A stretch of DNA of 64,000 bases. Source: Prevotella sp. (lineage in GTDB: Bacteria > Bacteroidota > Bacteroidia > Bacteroidales > Bacteroidaceae). Below, one piece after another: positions 52,072 to 61,683 of the stretch. The notes beneath the pieces were generated by a model, which worked only from the letters and a program-made list of their open reading frames with translations, was not told the DNA's origin and searched no databases. The first letter of the stretch is position 1. Every line of letters starts with the position of its first letter. The stretch is taken from positions 18,170 through 82,169 of the forward strand of contig JAFQQY010000016.1 in NCBI GenBank assembly GCA_017410365.1, written 5' to 3'. The translations under genes and the position numbers were made by a program.

Positions 52072-52968
52072 TTATTTGAAAAGCATTCTGAACTGAGCTG
52101 GAATCATAGTTTCAAACTCCATAGGTTCGTGAGTAACAGGATGTTCGAAGCATAGCATATATGCATGCAGGCATAGACGATGGATGGGGTCGTCGCCATT
52201 GCCGTACTTAACGTCACCGCATACTGGATGCCCCATGTCAGCCGAGTGAACACGTATCTGGTTCTTTCGTCCTGTCTCCAATTTAAATTCTACAAGAGTA
52301 TGACTGGTGGTGCGTCTCAAGACATGAAAATGAGTGACGGCATATTTTCCGCCATTATCCACTGGCGATGAAAAAGTAATATATGCCTTGTTGTCTTTCA
52401 GCCAGTTGGCTATTGTTCCTTCATCATCAACCATTTCGCCGCTCACTACGGCTATGTATCTGCGGTCATAGACAATATCGTGCCAGTTGTGCTCCAATAT
52501 CTGTTCCGTTTCTATATCCTTGGCATAAACCATCAATCCGCTGGTATCTCTATCCAAGCGATGCACCACGTGGGCACGGCACTTCTGCCTTGACTTATTG
52601 AAGTAATCATCCAATACCGCCTTTACATTCAACGAAGAATGCCCCGCAGCCATAGAAAGAATGCCAACATTCTTTTCTACGACAACAATCCATCTGTCTT
52701 CATATACAATTTTGACATATTTGCTTTTGAAGCCCGTCTGATTGCGCTTTGTCTTGCTTACAGCCAACTTCATTCCAGGTTTAAGTTGAAAATCGAACTG
52801 AGTAACAGTTTTGCCATCAACCCTTATTCCCCTACCCTGCAAAGTGGCCTTTATCTTAGAACGGCTGTCCTTTACATTTGCAAGCAAAAACTCCAGAAGA
52901 CCACACTCTTTATCAACCTTATAATAAGCATAATCTCCCTCTCTCTGATATTTGGTATTGATTCTCAT
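52072..52968 (-). CDS. RluA-family pseudouridine synthase
   Basis: A 298-aa enzyme with an N-terminal S4 RNA-binding domain (LLEFLLANVKDSRSKIKATL, GRGIRVDGKTV) and the catalytic domain with HRLDRDTSGLMVYA (catalytic Asp) and LVEFKLETGRKNQIRVH. It modifies uridines in rRNA or tRNA; RluA, RluC and RluD cannot be told apart here. ATG 52968 (MRINTKYQRE) is chosen, because TACTTTTG on the minus strand at 53002-52995 is the probable -7 box and an upstream ATG at 53007 would lie before it. Confidence 0.9.
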   Translation of the reverse strand: MRINTKYQREGDYAYYKVDKECGLLEFLLANVKDSRSKIKATLQGRGIRVDGKTVTQFDFQLKPGMKLAVSKTKRNQTGFKSKYVKIVYEDRWIVVVEKNVGILSMAAGHSSLNVKAVLDDYFNKSRQKCRAHVVHRLDRDTSGLMVYAKDIETEQILEHNWHDIVYDRRYIAVVSGEMVDDEGTIANWLKDNKAYITFSSPVDNGGKYAVTHFHVLRRTTSHTLVEFKLETGRKNQIRVHSADMGHPVCGDVKYGNGDDPIHRLCLHAYMLCFEHPVTHEPMEFETMIPAQFRMLFK

Positions 52969-53175
52969 TTTCAATTGTTTTACAAAAACTTTTGCAAAAG
53001 TAGGCAAAAAATATCGAATTATTAGTCAACGGCAATGGAAAGTTGATTTTGTAGATAAAAAATAATACGTTGCAAGGGATAACAAATACAAAATATTGAT
53101 TACAAAAACCAACAATCTGCGTCTTATTAAAAATAAATAATGTAATGACAGATTTTCAAGTTTAATATATTTACT

Positions 53176-54963
53176 ATGAAAGAAACCGTTTTTAAGAATA
53201 TAAAGAGACTTTTTCTCGCTATCATCATAATGTCAACGTATGCTCCTGCAAGTGCTGGCAACATATATGTTTCCCCTTCAGGCAATGACACAAACGAGGG
53301 AACCATAGACAAACCACTCATGACGATACATGCTGCCCTGCAAAAGGCACGCGAATGGAGAAGACTTGGCGACCCTGGCATAAAGGGCGGAGTAAACATT
53401 TTCCTGAACGAAGGCATGTATTTCATGGAAGAGCCTCTCTACATCCGTCCTGAAGACAGCGGAACAAAGGAGTCTCCAACCATAATCACCAGCAACAAAG
53501 GAAAGGCTGTTATTACCGGAGGCAAGAAGGTAAGCGGATGGCAAAAGGAAGGATTGCTATGGGTGGCTGATGCTCCGACAAAAACCATCCGACAACTATG
53601 GGCAAACAACCGTAGGGCAATCAGGGCATCGCTGTTCGGAGAAGACATCATGGAAAGGATGATTGATTTCGACAAGGACAACCGTACCATCACCATACCC
53701 ACGCCAAAGGACATTCACCTGCTCATGGATGAGGAGCAAATGGAGATGATTGTGCATCAGCGTTGGGCAACGGCAATACTCAGAATCAAGAGCATGACGC
53801 CCGACGGCGACAAGACAGTCGTGAGATTCAAGGAACCTGAGAGCCGCATCGAGTTCAGTCACCCATGGCCGCAACCGGTGATTAACGGTGAGATGGGGAG
53901 CTCTTCATATAGCTTGCACAACTCAAAGCTTTTCCTCGATGAACCGGGTGAATGGTTCCACGACGAGAAACAAGGAAAACTTTACTACTATCCGCGCAAA
54001 GGTGAGACACTTGACAACACAGAGATATTCATTCCCGTGAAAGAGAAACTCGTGGAGATTGAGGGATGCTGTGCCGACATGGTGAGCAACATCGAAATAA
54101 GCAACATCGCATTCATGTATGCAGCATGGAATCGTCCTGCCCACTACGGACACGTTACCCTGCAAGCAGGATTCCCGATAACCGACGCTTACAAATTGCA
54201 GACGCCGGGTCTTCCATGGGCAGCATCGTTAGAAAACCAGGCATGGGTGGCTCGTCCTGTGTCTGCCGTATCGGTGCGCTATGCCAAGAACATCACATTC
54301 AACAATTGCCTCTTCGAGCATCTGGCATCTACGGCTCTCGACTATGCCGAGGGTGTGAGCCATTCCAAGATAGAGAACAGTCAGTTCCGCCACATCGGAG
54401 GAACAGCCATCATGGCGGGTTCGTTTGCCGAAGGGCCAACAGAAGTGCACCGCCCATATATCTATGCCAACGACACTCTGAAGTATTGCCACAACATAAG
54501 CATCAAGGGCAATACCGTGGTAAACGCCACTTGCGAGGATTGGGGTGCAATGGGCATCGGATGCGGATATGTGAGAGACACTAAGATAAGTCATAACATT
54601 GTTGACGGCGTCAACTGGAGCGGCATCTGCATCGGTTGGGGATGGACACCACTCGATTGCGGCATGCGCAACAACCACATAACCGACAATACCGTGGTCA
54701 ACTTCGCCATGCAAATGCACGACTCTGGTGCCATCTATACCATGTCGGCACAACCGGGTTCTACCATCAAGAACAATCACATCGACAAGATGGGCAAGGC
54801 GCCATACGCCACCAACGAGCGGGCATTCTACATCTATCTCGATGCCGAGACAGACGGCTATACGATAGATAATAATTATTGTCCAGAACTAAAGTTCGGC
54901 GACAACAACCCTGGCCCTAACATTAAATGGGGGAAGAATGGGGAAAACGTAGTGAAGGATTGA
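53176..54963 (+). CDS. Secreted parallel beta-helix glycan-active protein (GH141-like), copy 1
   Basis: A 595-aa protein with a signal peptide (about 1-27, APASA). NIYVSPSGNDTNEGTIDKPL is the DUF1565-like start of many secreted beta-helix enzymes. The middle has PESRIEFSHPWPQPVI (about 222) and LDEPGEWFHDEKQGKLYYYP, and the C-terminal half has repeated right-handed beta-helix rungs (NISIKGNTVVNATCEDWGAM, DTKISHNIVDGVNWSGI). I recall this layout in GH141 (alpha-L-fucosidase or xylanase activities); the assignment is by pattern and tentative. It opens the cluster shared with GH31, symporter, GH127 and a paralogue at 61684. Confidence 0.75.
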   Translation: MKETVFKNIKRLFLAIIIMSTYAPASAGNIYVSPSGNDTNEGTIDKPLMTIHAALQKAREWRRLGDPGIKGGVNIFLNEGMYFMEEPLYIRPEDSGTKESPTIITSNKGKAVITGGKKVSGWQKEGLLWVADAPTKTIRQLWANNRRAIRASLFGEDIMERMIDFDKDNRTITIPTPKDIHLLMDEEQMEMIVHQRWATAILRIKSMTPDGDKTVVRFKEPESRIEFSHPWPQPVINGEMGSSSYSLHNSKLFLDEPGEWFHDEKQGKLYYYPRKGETLDNTEIFIPVKEKLVEIEGCCADMVSNIEISNIAFMYAAWNRPAHYGHVTLQAGFPITDAYKLQTPGLPWAASLENQAWVARPVSAVSVRYAKNITFNNCLFEHLASTALDYAEGVSHSKIENSQFRHIGGTAIMAGSFAEGPTEVHRPYIYANDTLKYCHNISIKGNTVVNATCEDWGAMGIGCGYVRDTKISHNIVDGVNWSGICIGWGWTPLDCGMRNNHITDNTVVNFAMQMHDSGAIYTMSAQPGSTIKNNHIDKMGKAPYATNERAFYIYLDAETDGYTIDNNYCPELKFGDNNPGPNIKWGKNGENVVKD

Positions 54964-55176
54964 AGAATTACTCGCTGAAGCTCATCAACACGTGAAGAAT
55001 TGAAGGATTAAAGGATTGAAGAATTGAAAAATTGAAGACTGTTACCAAAGCATACGTCTGCACTCCTACACTCCTGAACTCCTACACTCCTTAAAAAGAA
55101 CTCCTACACTCCTTAAAAAGAAAGCATTAAAAATCAAGCATTAAAAATCAAGCATTAAAAATCAAGCATTAAAAAT
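54964..55176. repeat. Dispersed-element fragments and a 14-bp tandem repeat before the GH31 gene
   Basis: At 54964-55040 the sequence matches the inverted TTCAA-rich tail of the 9.0-9.1 kb element, including CTCATCAACACGTGAAG. ACTCCTACACTCCTTAAAAA occurs twice (about 55078 and 55100). AGCATTAAAAATCA then repeats with a 14-bp period from 55123 (3.8 copies) and runs straight to the ATG at 55177. No promoter is clear and there is no gene. Confidence 0.8.
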
Positions 55177-57435
55177 ATGAAACAGACAAATTACCACCTG
55201 TTCGACTTTATGGACTTTGACACGGAACTGAGCAAAGACGAAGCTCTGTTCAAGGCTTTGCGCCCAACGGCAATAATAGAGAAACAGGGAGACATTGAGA
55301 TAACCATACCTTTCCGCAAGCAACTCTTGCAGGAGGATATGGAGGCAGACATGAAGGCAAAGCTTGAGCACCATAAGCTGACACTTAGGGCTTATGGCTA
55401 TGGCATGCTCAGGGTGTTCATAACCATGACGGGCGACGAGATGAGCGACACGTCAGACATGCTTTGCCTGCACGAAAGCATTAGTCACGTGCCTCTGCAT
55501 GTAACAGAAGAAGACGGCATTTATACCATTGCCGACGACAAGGGCAACACAAGATGCACGATAGACATGAACGACCCCGTGATTGACCATTGGAGCGACC
55601 TTCAACCGGCACCTCAGACGGCACCGTTCATAACCTTCTATCCCGACGGCAACGAGAGCAAGCCGATATGTCTGAGCGACGACCACTTCTCTCCGCCTCG
55701 CTACGATGCCCTGCCCATCGGCTACTGTACCATGGAGGGCAAGGAAGAAAGGGCAACGATGTCGTTCAAGTGCCATCACGACGAATGCTTTGCAGGTACG
55801 GGAGAACGTTTCTGCAAGATGGACCTCAGTGGCCATACTTTCCAGTTGAAGAACCAAGACGGACAGGGCGTGAACAACCGACGTTGCTACAAAAACATAC
55901 CGTTCTACCTAAGCAGTAGGATGTACGGTTGTTTCTATCATACCAGCGACTATTGTAAGCTGTCGCTTGCCGACCACTCCACACGCTCTGTTCAGTTCCT
56001 TTGCGACAGGGCTACTATCGACTGCTTCCTTATTGGCGGTCAGACACCCGAAGAGATACTGCGCAACTATCGCATGCTGACGGGTTTTCCTGAGATGCCG
56101 CCGATGTGGAGCTTCGGTATATGGATGAGTCGTATGACTTATTTCTCTGCCGACGAGGTTGACGAGATATGCGACCGCATGAGAGCAGAACACTACCCTT
56201 GCGATGTCATTCATCTGGACACAGGGTGGTTCCGCACCGACTGGTTGTGCGAATGGAAATTCAATCCTGAGAGATTCCCAGAACCGGAAAGGTTCATCAA
56301 GCGACTAAAAGACAACGGCTACAAGGTATCGCTATGGCAGTTGCCTTACATCGCTGCTGGTGCCGAACAGATTGACGAGGCAAGGGCAAACAAGTATATC
56401 AGCATGCCTACCAAGGAAGAGGACACCTCTACCGGCGGAGCGTCCAACTTCTCTACGCTCGACTATGCCGGAACGATTGACTTCACATACGACAAGGCCA
56501 CCGAATGGTATAAGTATTCGTTGCTTAAGCCTCTGCTCGACATGGGCGTGGTGTGCATAAAGACTGACTTCGGCGAGAACATACACATGGATCATGCGTA
56601 TCATGGCATGTCGCCAGAACGTCTCAACAACATCTACGCACTGCTCTATCAGCGTGCAGCATACGAGGTGACGAAAGAGACAACAGGCAACGGCATTGTT
56701 TGGGCACGCTCGGCATGGGCAGGTTGCCAGAGATACCCGCTCCATTGGGGCGGCGATTCCGAGTCGTCATGGGACGGCATGGCTGGTTCACTGAAGGGCG
56801 GCTTGCACTTCGGCCTTTCTGGTTTCGCTTTCTGGAGCCACGACGTGCCGGGATTCCATTCTACTCCCAACTTCATGAACTCGCCGCTCGACGAGAATGT
56901 GTATTTGCGTTGGACACAGTTCGGAGTGTTCACCTCTCACATGCGCTACCACGGCAGTTTCAAGCGCGAGCCATGGCACTATCCTGCCATAGCACCGATT
57001 GTCAAGAAATGGTGGAAGCTGCGCTACTACCTCATGCCTTACATCATGCAAGAGGCAGATAAGGCATGCCGAACAGGATTGCCAATGCTCCAATCGCTTG
57101 TGTTCAGACACTCTGACGACCGCCAGTGCTGGCATATCGACGATGAGTACTACTTCGGAAGCGACTTCCTCGTGGCTCCGGTCATGAACAGCAACAACAA
57201 GCGCGACATCTACCTGCCTGAAGGTCTTTGGGTAGATTTCTTCACCGGTGAGCGTCTCGATGGCGGCCGCTGGCACTACGGCGTTGAGGTTCCGTTAGAC
57301 AGAATGCCAGTATATGTCCGTCCGGGTGCCGAGATTCCTTTGTATCCGGAGGAAGTGGATAGCACAGACGATATTGACCTCCGTAAGACCATACTCTTAC
57401 ACATATCAAGAGATTATAAGGGCATAAGGTTTTAA
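55177..57435 (+). CDS. GH31 alpha-glycosidase, alpha-xylosidase-like
   Basis: A 752-aa family 31 glycoside hydrolase. The nucleophile is Asp464 in CIKTDFGENI and the acid/base is Asp527 in WGGDSESSWDGM. FGIWMSRMTYFSADEVDEIC and HLDTGWFRTDWLCEWKFNPE fit the YicI-type alpha-xylosidase subgroup, whose KTDFGE signature differs from the WxDMNE of alpha-glucosidases. There is no signal peptide, so it should act in the cytoplasm on imported alpha-xylosides. It lies between the beta-helix gene and a sodium symporter. The 5' flank is made of 14-bp repeats. Confidence 0.9.
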   Translation: MKQTNYHLFDFMDFDTELSKDEALFKALRPTAIIEKQGDIEITIPFRKQLLQEDMEADMKAKLEHHKLTLRAYGYGMLRVFITMTGDEMSDTSDMLCLHESISHVPLHVTEEDGIYTIADDKGNTRCTIDMNDPVIDHWSDLQPAPQTAPFITFYPDGNESKPICLSDDHFSPPRYDALPIGYCTMEGKEERATMSFKCHHDECFAGTGERFCKMDLSGHTFQLKNQDGQGVNNRRCYKNIPFYLSSRMYGCFYHTSDYCKLSLADHSTRSVQFLCDRATIDCFLIGGQTPEEILRNYRMLTGFPEMPPMWSFGIWMSRMTYFSADEVDEICDRMRAEHYPCDVIHLDTGWFRTDWLCEWKFNPERFPEPERFIKRLKDNGYKVSLWQLPYIAAGAEQIDEARANKYISMPTKEEDTSTGGASNFSTLDYAGTIDFTYDKATEWYKYSLLKPLLDMGVVCIKTDFGENIHMDHAYHGMSPERLNNIYALLYQRAAYEVTKETTGNGIVWARSAWAGCQRYPLHWGGDSESSWDGMAGSLKGGLHFGLSGFAFWSHDVPGFHSTPNFMNSPLDENVYLRWTQFGVFTSHMRYHGSFKREPWHYPAIAPIVKKWWKLRYYLMPYIMQEADKACRTGLPMLQSLVFRHSDDRQCWHIDDEYYFGSDFLVAPVMNSNNKRDIYLPEGLWVDFFTGERLDGGRWHYGVEVPLDRMPVYVRPGAEIPLYPEEVDSTDDIDLRKTILLHISRDYKGIRF

Positions 57436-57454
57436 ATCAAAGTTTATAATTTCG

Positions 57455-57597
57455 AGAAGTTATATGGAGTTAAAGGAAGATATGCCGCTTTCTGCGGCGA
57501 AGATAGAGGACAAATGCTTTGGCAGCGGATGTTCTGCACCAAGACCAATGTCTTCTATCTCCCTATATCTTCATCTACCTCCTTCTATCTCCTTCAA
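57455..57597 (+). repeat. Dispersed intergenic element, single-unit copy
   Basis: It contains GGAGTTAAAGGAAGATATG, a GCCGCTTTCTGCGGC hairpin, GAGGACAAATGC and CAAGACCAATGTCTTCTAT followed by CTCCTTCTATCTCC words, in the same order as the copy at 13231. It fills most of the gap between GH31 and the symporter gene. Confidence 0.75.
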
Positions 57598-57645
57598 ATC
57601 AGGATCTATACTAGCAAAAATTAAATAACAAATAACATAATTTCT

Positions 57646-59331
57646 ATGAACACTAACTATATGGAAGGCCTCGACTGGGGCATATTGATAACGTATTTCG
57701 TAGTGCTGCTTGCTATTGGCATATGGGCAAGCCGACAATCAAAGCAAGGCAGCAGCAGTTTCGTGGCGGGCAAGTCGCTCAGATGGTATCACATCGGTTT
57801 CTCCATGTGGGGAACAAACGTTGGTCCTTCGATGCTCATCGCCTCTGCCAGTGCGGGCTTTGCCACAGGTGTGGTTTCGGGCAACTTTGCATGGTATGCC
57901 TTTATCTTCATCACCCTGCTGGCCTTTGTCTTCGCCCCTCGCTATCTTGGCGAGAACGTGATGACGCTGCCTGAGTTCATGGGCAAGCGCTTCGGTCAAT
58001 CGACGCGCAACATGCTGGCATGGTACACCATCGTCACCATACTCATATCATGGCTGGCGCTTACCCTCTTTGCCGGAGGCATATTGATTCAGCAGATATT
58101 CAACATACCGATGTGGATGTCGGCTCTGATATTGCTTCTGATATCTGCCTTCTTCACCATCATGGGAGGTTTGAAGGCGGTGGCTTATACCAATGTCTAT
58201 CAGATGCTTCTGCTCATCTTCGTGTCGGCAGCATTGACCATTGTGGGCATCTACACCTTGGGAGGCGACTCTTTCTGGGGAGGCATCAAGACCCTTGCCA
58301 ATCCTGACGTGGTGCCAGAGAACTATTGGCATCTGTTCCTGCCCAACGACCATAAGGAGTTTCCATGGTTGCCAATCCTTCTTGGCTATCCCATCAGCGG
58401 CTTGTGGTTCTGGTGTACCGACCAGTCGATGGTGCAACCGGTATTGGCAGCAAAGAGTTTGAAGGAGGGTCAGCGCGGTGCCAACTTCACCGGATGGCTC
58501 AAGATTCTCGACGTGGCTCTCTACATCATCCCTGGTATCGTTTGCTACGCACTATGGCAAACGGGCGTGTTCGTCTATGAGGCAGGTGCCGCTACACTAT
58601 CGCTTGCCACTCCAGAGACGGCTCAGACGGCGGTAGCCATGAGCGAGATAGACAATGCCACCTTCAAGCATCTGGCAGACAACTCTTATCTTACCATGGT
58701 ACACAACCTCTTCCCTATGGGCATGATAGGTCTTGTGATGGCGGTTCTTACGGCTGCCCTTGTGAGCACCATCGGTTCGGCTCTTAACGCACTTAGTACG
58801 GTCTTCTCGATGGATATCTACGTCAAGCGCATCAACCCCAACGCATCGCAGAAGGAGATATCTCGCATGGGTGCCATGGTAACAATAGGAGGTTCGGTCA
58901 TTGCAATACTCATGACCATTGCCATCGACAGCCTTCGCGGTACTTTGGATTTGTTCAATATCTTCCAGTCGGTATTGGGCTTCATCGCACCTCCTATGGC
59001 TGCCGTATTCGTATTGGGCGTGTTCTGGAAACGTTGCACCACCCTTGCTGCCAACACCACGCTCACGCTTGGCACATTGTTCAGCATCGGCACGGGAGTG
59101 TTGTATCTTTGGTTCTGGCCTTTCGAAGGCTTCAAGCCTCACTTCATGCTGCTCTCGTTCTACATCTTCGTCATTCTCGTTGCCTTCATGGTAATCATCA
59201 GTTTGCTTGGCAAGAAAGACGAGCAGGAGGTAGAGATAAAGGTTTTGCGCGAGAAACTATCGCTCGACTCCATAGCCATTTGGGTGGCTCTGTTTGCGGT
59301 CATGATAGGATTATATGTGTTCTTTAACTAA
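57646..59331 (+). CDS. Sodium:solute (sugar) symporter, SSS family
   Basis: A 561-aa inner-membrane transporter with about fourteen helices. It shows the SSS pattern: WGILITYFVVLLAIGIWASR at the start, SFVAGKSLRWYHIGFSMWGT, a loop near IMGGLKAVAYTNVYQMLLL (family signature region), and CTDQSMVQPVLAAKSLKEGQ with the GxxDQ-type motif of SGLT-like sugar carriers. Sited between GH31 and GH127, it probably imports released pentoses, xylosides or short oligosaccharides. The substrate is inferred from context. Confidence 0.9.
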   Translation: MNTNYMEGLDWGILITYFVVLLAIGIWASRQSKQGSSSFVAGKSLRWYHIGFSMWGTNVGPSMLIASASAGFATGVVSGNFAWYAFIFITLLAFVFAPRYLGENVMTLPEFMGKRFGQSTRNMLAWYTIVTILISWLALTLFAGGILIQQIFNIPMWMSALILLLISAFFTIMGGLKAVAYTNVYQMLLLIFVSAALTIVGIYTLGGDSFWGGIKTLANPDVVPENYWHLFLPNDHKEFPWLPILLGYPISGLWFWCTDQSMVQPVLAAKSLKEGQRGANFTGWLKILDVALYIIPGIVCYALWQTGVFVYEAGAATLSLATPETAQTAVAMSEIDNATFKHLADNSYLTMVHNLFPMGMIGLVMAVLTAALVSTIGSALNALSTVFSMDIYVKRINPNASQKEISRMGAMVTIGGSVIAILMTIAIDSLRGTLDLFNIFQSVLGFIAPPMAAVFVLGVFWKRCTTLAANTTLTLGTLFSIGTGVLYLWFWPFEGFKPHFMLLSFYIFVILVAFMVIISLLGKKDEQEVEIKVLREKLSLDSIAIWVALFAVMIGLYVFFN

Positions 59332-59382
59332 TAGAAGATATAGGAAGTTAAAAGAAGATATGCCGCTTCAGCTACCTCCTTC
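59332..59382 (+). repeat. Dispersed intergenic element, internally deleted copy
   Basis: It starts TAGAAGATATAGGAAGTTAA and reaches GATATGCCGCTTCAG as in the other copies, then jumps to CTACCTCCTTCT of the pyrimidine-rich end. The hairpin's right half and the GAGGACGAATGC block are missing. It begins directly after the symporter stop. Confidence 0.65.
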
Positions 59383-59433
59383 TGAACTTGCTAGAATTGA
59401 ATAGAATAAAAGATAAATAAATAATAAAAAAAG

Positions 59434-61500
59434 ATGAAAAAAAGACTATTTTCAACCCTGTTCATGACCGGTGCGATGTGCGCCGCCATGGCACAGACAA
59501 ACGGCCTTGTTGACATGCAGCAGAGCCAGTATGCCAAAATGAGCAACATGCCTCTTGGCGCTACACAATGGACAGGCGGATTCTGGGGCGAGCGCTTCCA
59601 GAAATTCAGTGAGGTATCTATATGGAGCATGTGGGACACATGGAAGAATCCTGACATCTCTCATGGTTTCCGCAACTTCGAGATTGCAGCCGGCGAGGTG
59701 AAGGGTGCTCACTGGGGACCTCCTTTCCACGATGGCGACATGTACAAATGGCTGGAGGGATGTGCTGCCGTATATGCCATCACCAAGGATGCCAAGCTCG
59801 ACGAACTGATGGATAACTTCATCGCAAGGGTGGTCAAGTCGCAGCGTGCCGACGGATATATCCATACTCCTGTCATCATCGACGAACTGAACAAGGGCAT
59901 CGATACTCATAGCAACAACAACACCGTCATCGGTACTGCCGTGGGAGGCAAGGACGAGAAGGGTGCATTTGCCAACCGCCTTAACTTCGAGACCTACAAC
60001 CTCGGTCACCTCATGATGGCGGGAATCACACACATGCGTGCCACTGGCAAGCGAACACTGTTCGACGTAGCGACAAAAGCCACTGATTTCCTCTGCCATT
60101 TCTATGAGACGGCATCAGCAGAACTGGCTCGCAATGCCATCTGTCCTTCTCACTACATGGGCGTGGTTGAGATGTATCGCGCCACAGGCAACAAGCGTTA
60201 TCTCGAACTCTCAAAGAACCTTATCAACATACGCGGATTGGTAGAGAACGGTACCGACGACAATCAAGACCGAATACCTTTCCGTCAGCAGTACAACGCC
60301 ATGGGTCATGCCGTGCGTGCCAACTACCTCTATGCCGGTGTTGCTGATGTGTATGCCGAGACGGGCGAGCAGCAGCTCATGGACAATCTTACCAGCATCT
60401 GGCAGGATATCGTAACAAGAAAGATGTACATCACAGGTGCCTGCGGTTCACTCTACGACGGCACTTCGCCCGACGGTACCAACTACACTCCCGACTCAAT
60501 ACAGAAGGTGCACCAGTCATACGGACGTGCCTACCAGTTGCCGCAGAGCACGGCTCACAACGAGACATGTGCCAATATCGGAAACATGCTCTTCAACTGG
60601 CGCATGCTCCAGACAACAGGACAGGCAAAGTATGCCGACATTCTTGAGACGGCTCTCTACAATAGCGTCATGAGCGGCATCAGCCTCGACGGCGAGAAGT
60701 ATTTCTATACCAACCCTCTGCGCATGAGCAAGGACTTCCCTTACACCCTGCGCTGGCCAAAGACACGAGAGAAGTACATCAGCTGCTTCTGTTGTCCGCC
60801 AAACACCCTGCGCACCGTTTGCGAGGCTCAGAACTACGCCTACTCTATCGGTGGCGACACCCTATGGGTAAACCTCTACGGTCATAGTCATCTCAGCACC
60901 AAGGACATCGACATCGAGCAATCTACCGAGTATCCTTACGACGGCAAGATTACATTGAAGATAAACAAGGCCAAGGGCATAGGCAACATCCTTCTTCGCG
61001 TTCCTGAATGGGCAGGCGACGGCTTCACCGTAACTCTGAACGGCGAGATGGTTTGCGGCGACGGCAAGCCTAACACCTACGTTGCCGTAAGCAGCCAGAA
61101 GCTGAAGGGCAGCGAGATAGAGGTCAACATCACCATGCGCGCGCGTCTGATAGAGGCCAACCCGCTGGTTGAGGAGAGCCGCAATCAGGTGGCAGTGAAG
61201 TACGGTCCTATAGTATATTGTCTGGAAGAGATTGACATCGAGGGCGGCAAGAACATCGACGACGTAGTGATACCTACCGACATCAAGTTCACCACTGCCG
61301 ACATCACCATCGACGGCCATCGCATGAAGATGCTTCAGGGCAAGGCCATGCTCAACAAGTCGGCTTCATGGAAGAACACCCTTTATCGCGAGGTGGGCAA
61401 GCAGCACGAAAGTGTCAACATCTCTCTCATTCCTTACTACGCATGGGGCAACCGCCAGAAGTGCGACATGACCGTCTGGATGCCGGTGGCGTTTAGGTAA
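59434..61500 (+). CDS. GH127-like beta-L-arabinofuranosidase
   Basis: A 688-aa secreted enzyme (signal peptide about 1-20, CAAMA). It belongs to the former DUF1680 group: GGFWGERFQKFSEVSIWSMW, DGDMYKWLEGCAAVYAITKD, QRADGYIHT, then Glu377 in NETCANIGN and the zinc-thiolate cluster CFCCPPN (451-457) that holds the catalytic Cys. The C-terminal third is beta-rich (KGIGNILLRVPEWAGDGFTV). GH127 enzymes release beta-L-arabinofuranose; related families (GH146) share the plan, so exact specificity is open. It sits between the symporter and the second beta-helix gene. A GC-rich hairpin follows at 61513-61529. Confidence 0.92.
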   Translation: MKKRLFSTLFMTGAMCAAMAQTNGLVDMQQSQYAKMSNMPLGATQWTGGFWGERFQKFSEVSIWSMWDTWKNPDISHGFRNFEIAAGEVKGAHWGPPFHDGDMYKWLEGCAAVYAITKDAKLDELMDNFIARVVKSQRADGYIHTPVIIDELNKGIDTHSNNNTVIGTAVGGKDEKGAFANRLNFETYNLGHLMMAGITHMRATGKRTLFDVATKATDFLCHFYETASAELARNAICPSHYMGVVEMYRATGNKRYLELSKNLINIRGLVENGTDDNQDRIPFRQQYNAMGHAVRANYLYAGVADVYAETGEQQLMDNLTSIWQDIVTRKMYITGACGSLYDGTSPDGTNYTPDSIQKVHQSYGRAYQLPQSTAHNETCANIGNMLFNWRMLQTTGQAKYADILETALYNSVMSGISLDGEKYFYTNPLRMSKDFPYTLRWPKTREKYISCFCCPPNTLRTVCEAQNYAYSIGGDTLWVNLYGHSHLSTKDIDIEQSTEYPYDGKITLKINKAKGIGNILLRVPEWAGDGFTVTLNGEMVCGDGKPNTYVAVSSQKLKGSEIEVNITMRARLIEANPLVEESRNQVAVKYGPIVYCLEEIDIEGGKNIDDVVIPTDIKFTTADITIDGHRMKMLQGKAMLNKSASWKNTLYREVGKQHESVNISLIPYYAWGNRQKCDMTVWMPVAFR

Positions 61501-61512
61501 AAGCCTCCCCAA

Positions 61513-61529
61513 CCCCTCCGAAGGAGGGG
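61513..61529. repeat. C-rich hairpin after GH127
   Basis: CCCCTCC-GAA-GGAGGGG is a 7-bp perfect hairpin 13 nt after the GH127 stop, preceded by AAGCCTCCCCAA. I recall similar CCTCCCCAACCCCTCC elements scattered in Bacteroidetes genomes. There is no T-run, so terminator activity is uncertain. Confidence 0.55.
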
Positions 61530-61558
61530 AACTCCTACACACCTACACTCCTAAAATT

Positions 61559-61683
61559 AAGCATTAAGCATTAATAATTAAGCATTAAGCATTAATAATT
61601 AAGCATTAAGCATTAAGCATTAATAATTAAGCATTAAGCATTAATAATTAAGCATTAAGCATTAATAATTAAGCATTAAAAAA
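61559..61683 (+). repeat. 21-bp tandem repeat (five units) running up to the next start codon
   Basis: AAGCATTAAGCATTAATAATT repeats at 61559, 61580, 61601 (this unit with an extra AAGCATT), 61629 and 61650, then ends AAGCATTAAAAAA-ATG. The repeat words go on inside the gene: codons 2-11 are built from CATTAAGCATTACGCATTAA. The region therefore serves as the 5' UTR of the second beta-helix gene. No consensus promoter is seen in it. Confidence 0.9.
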
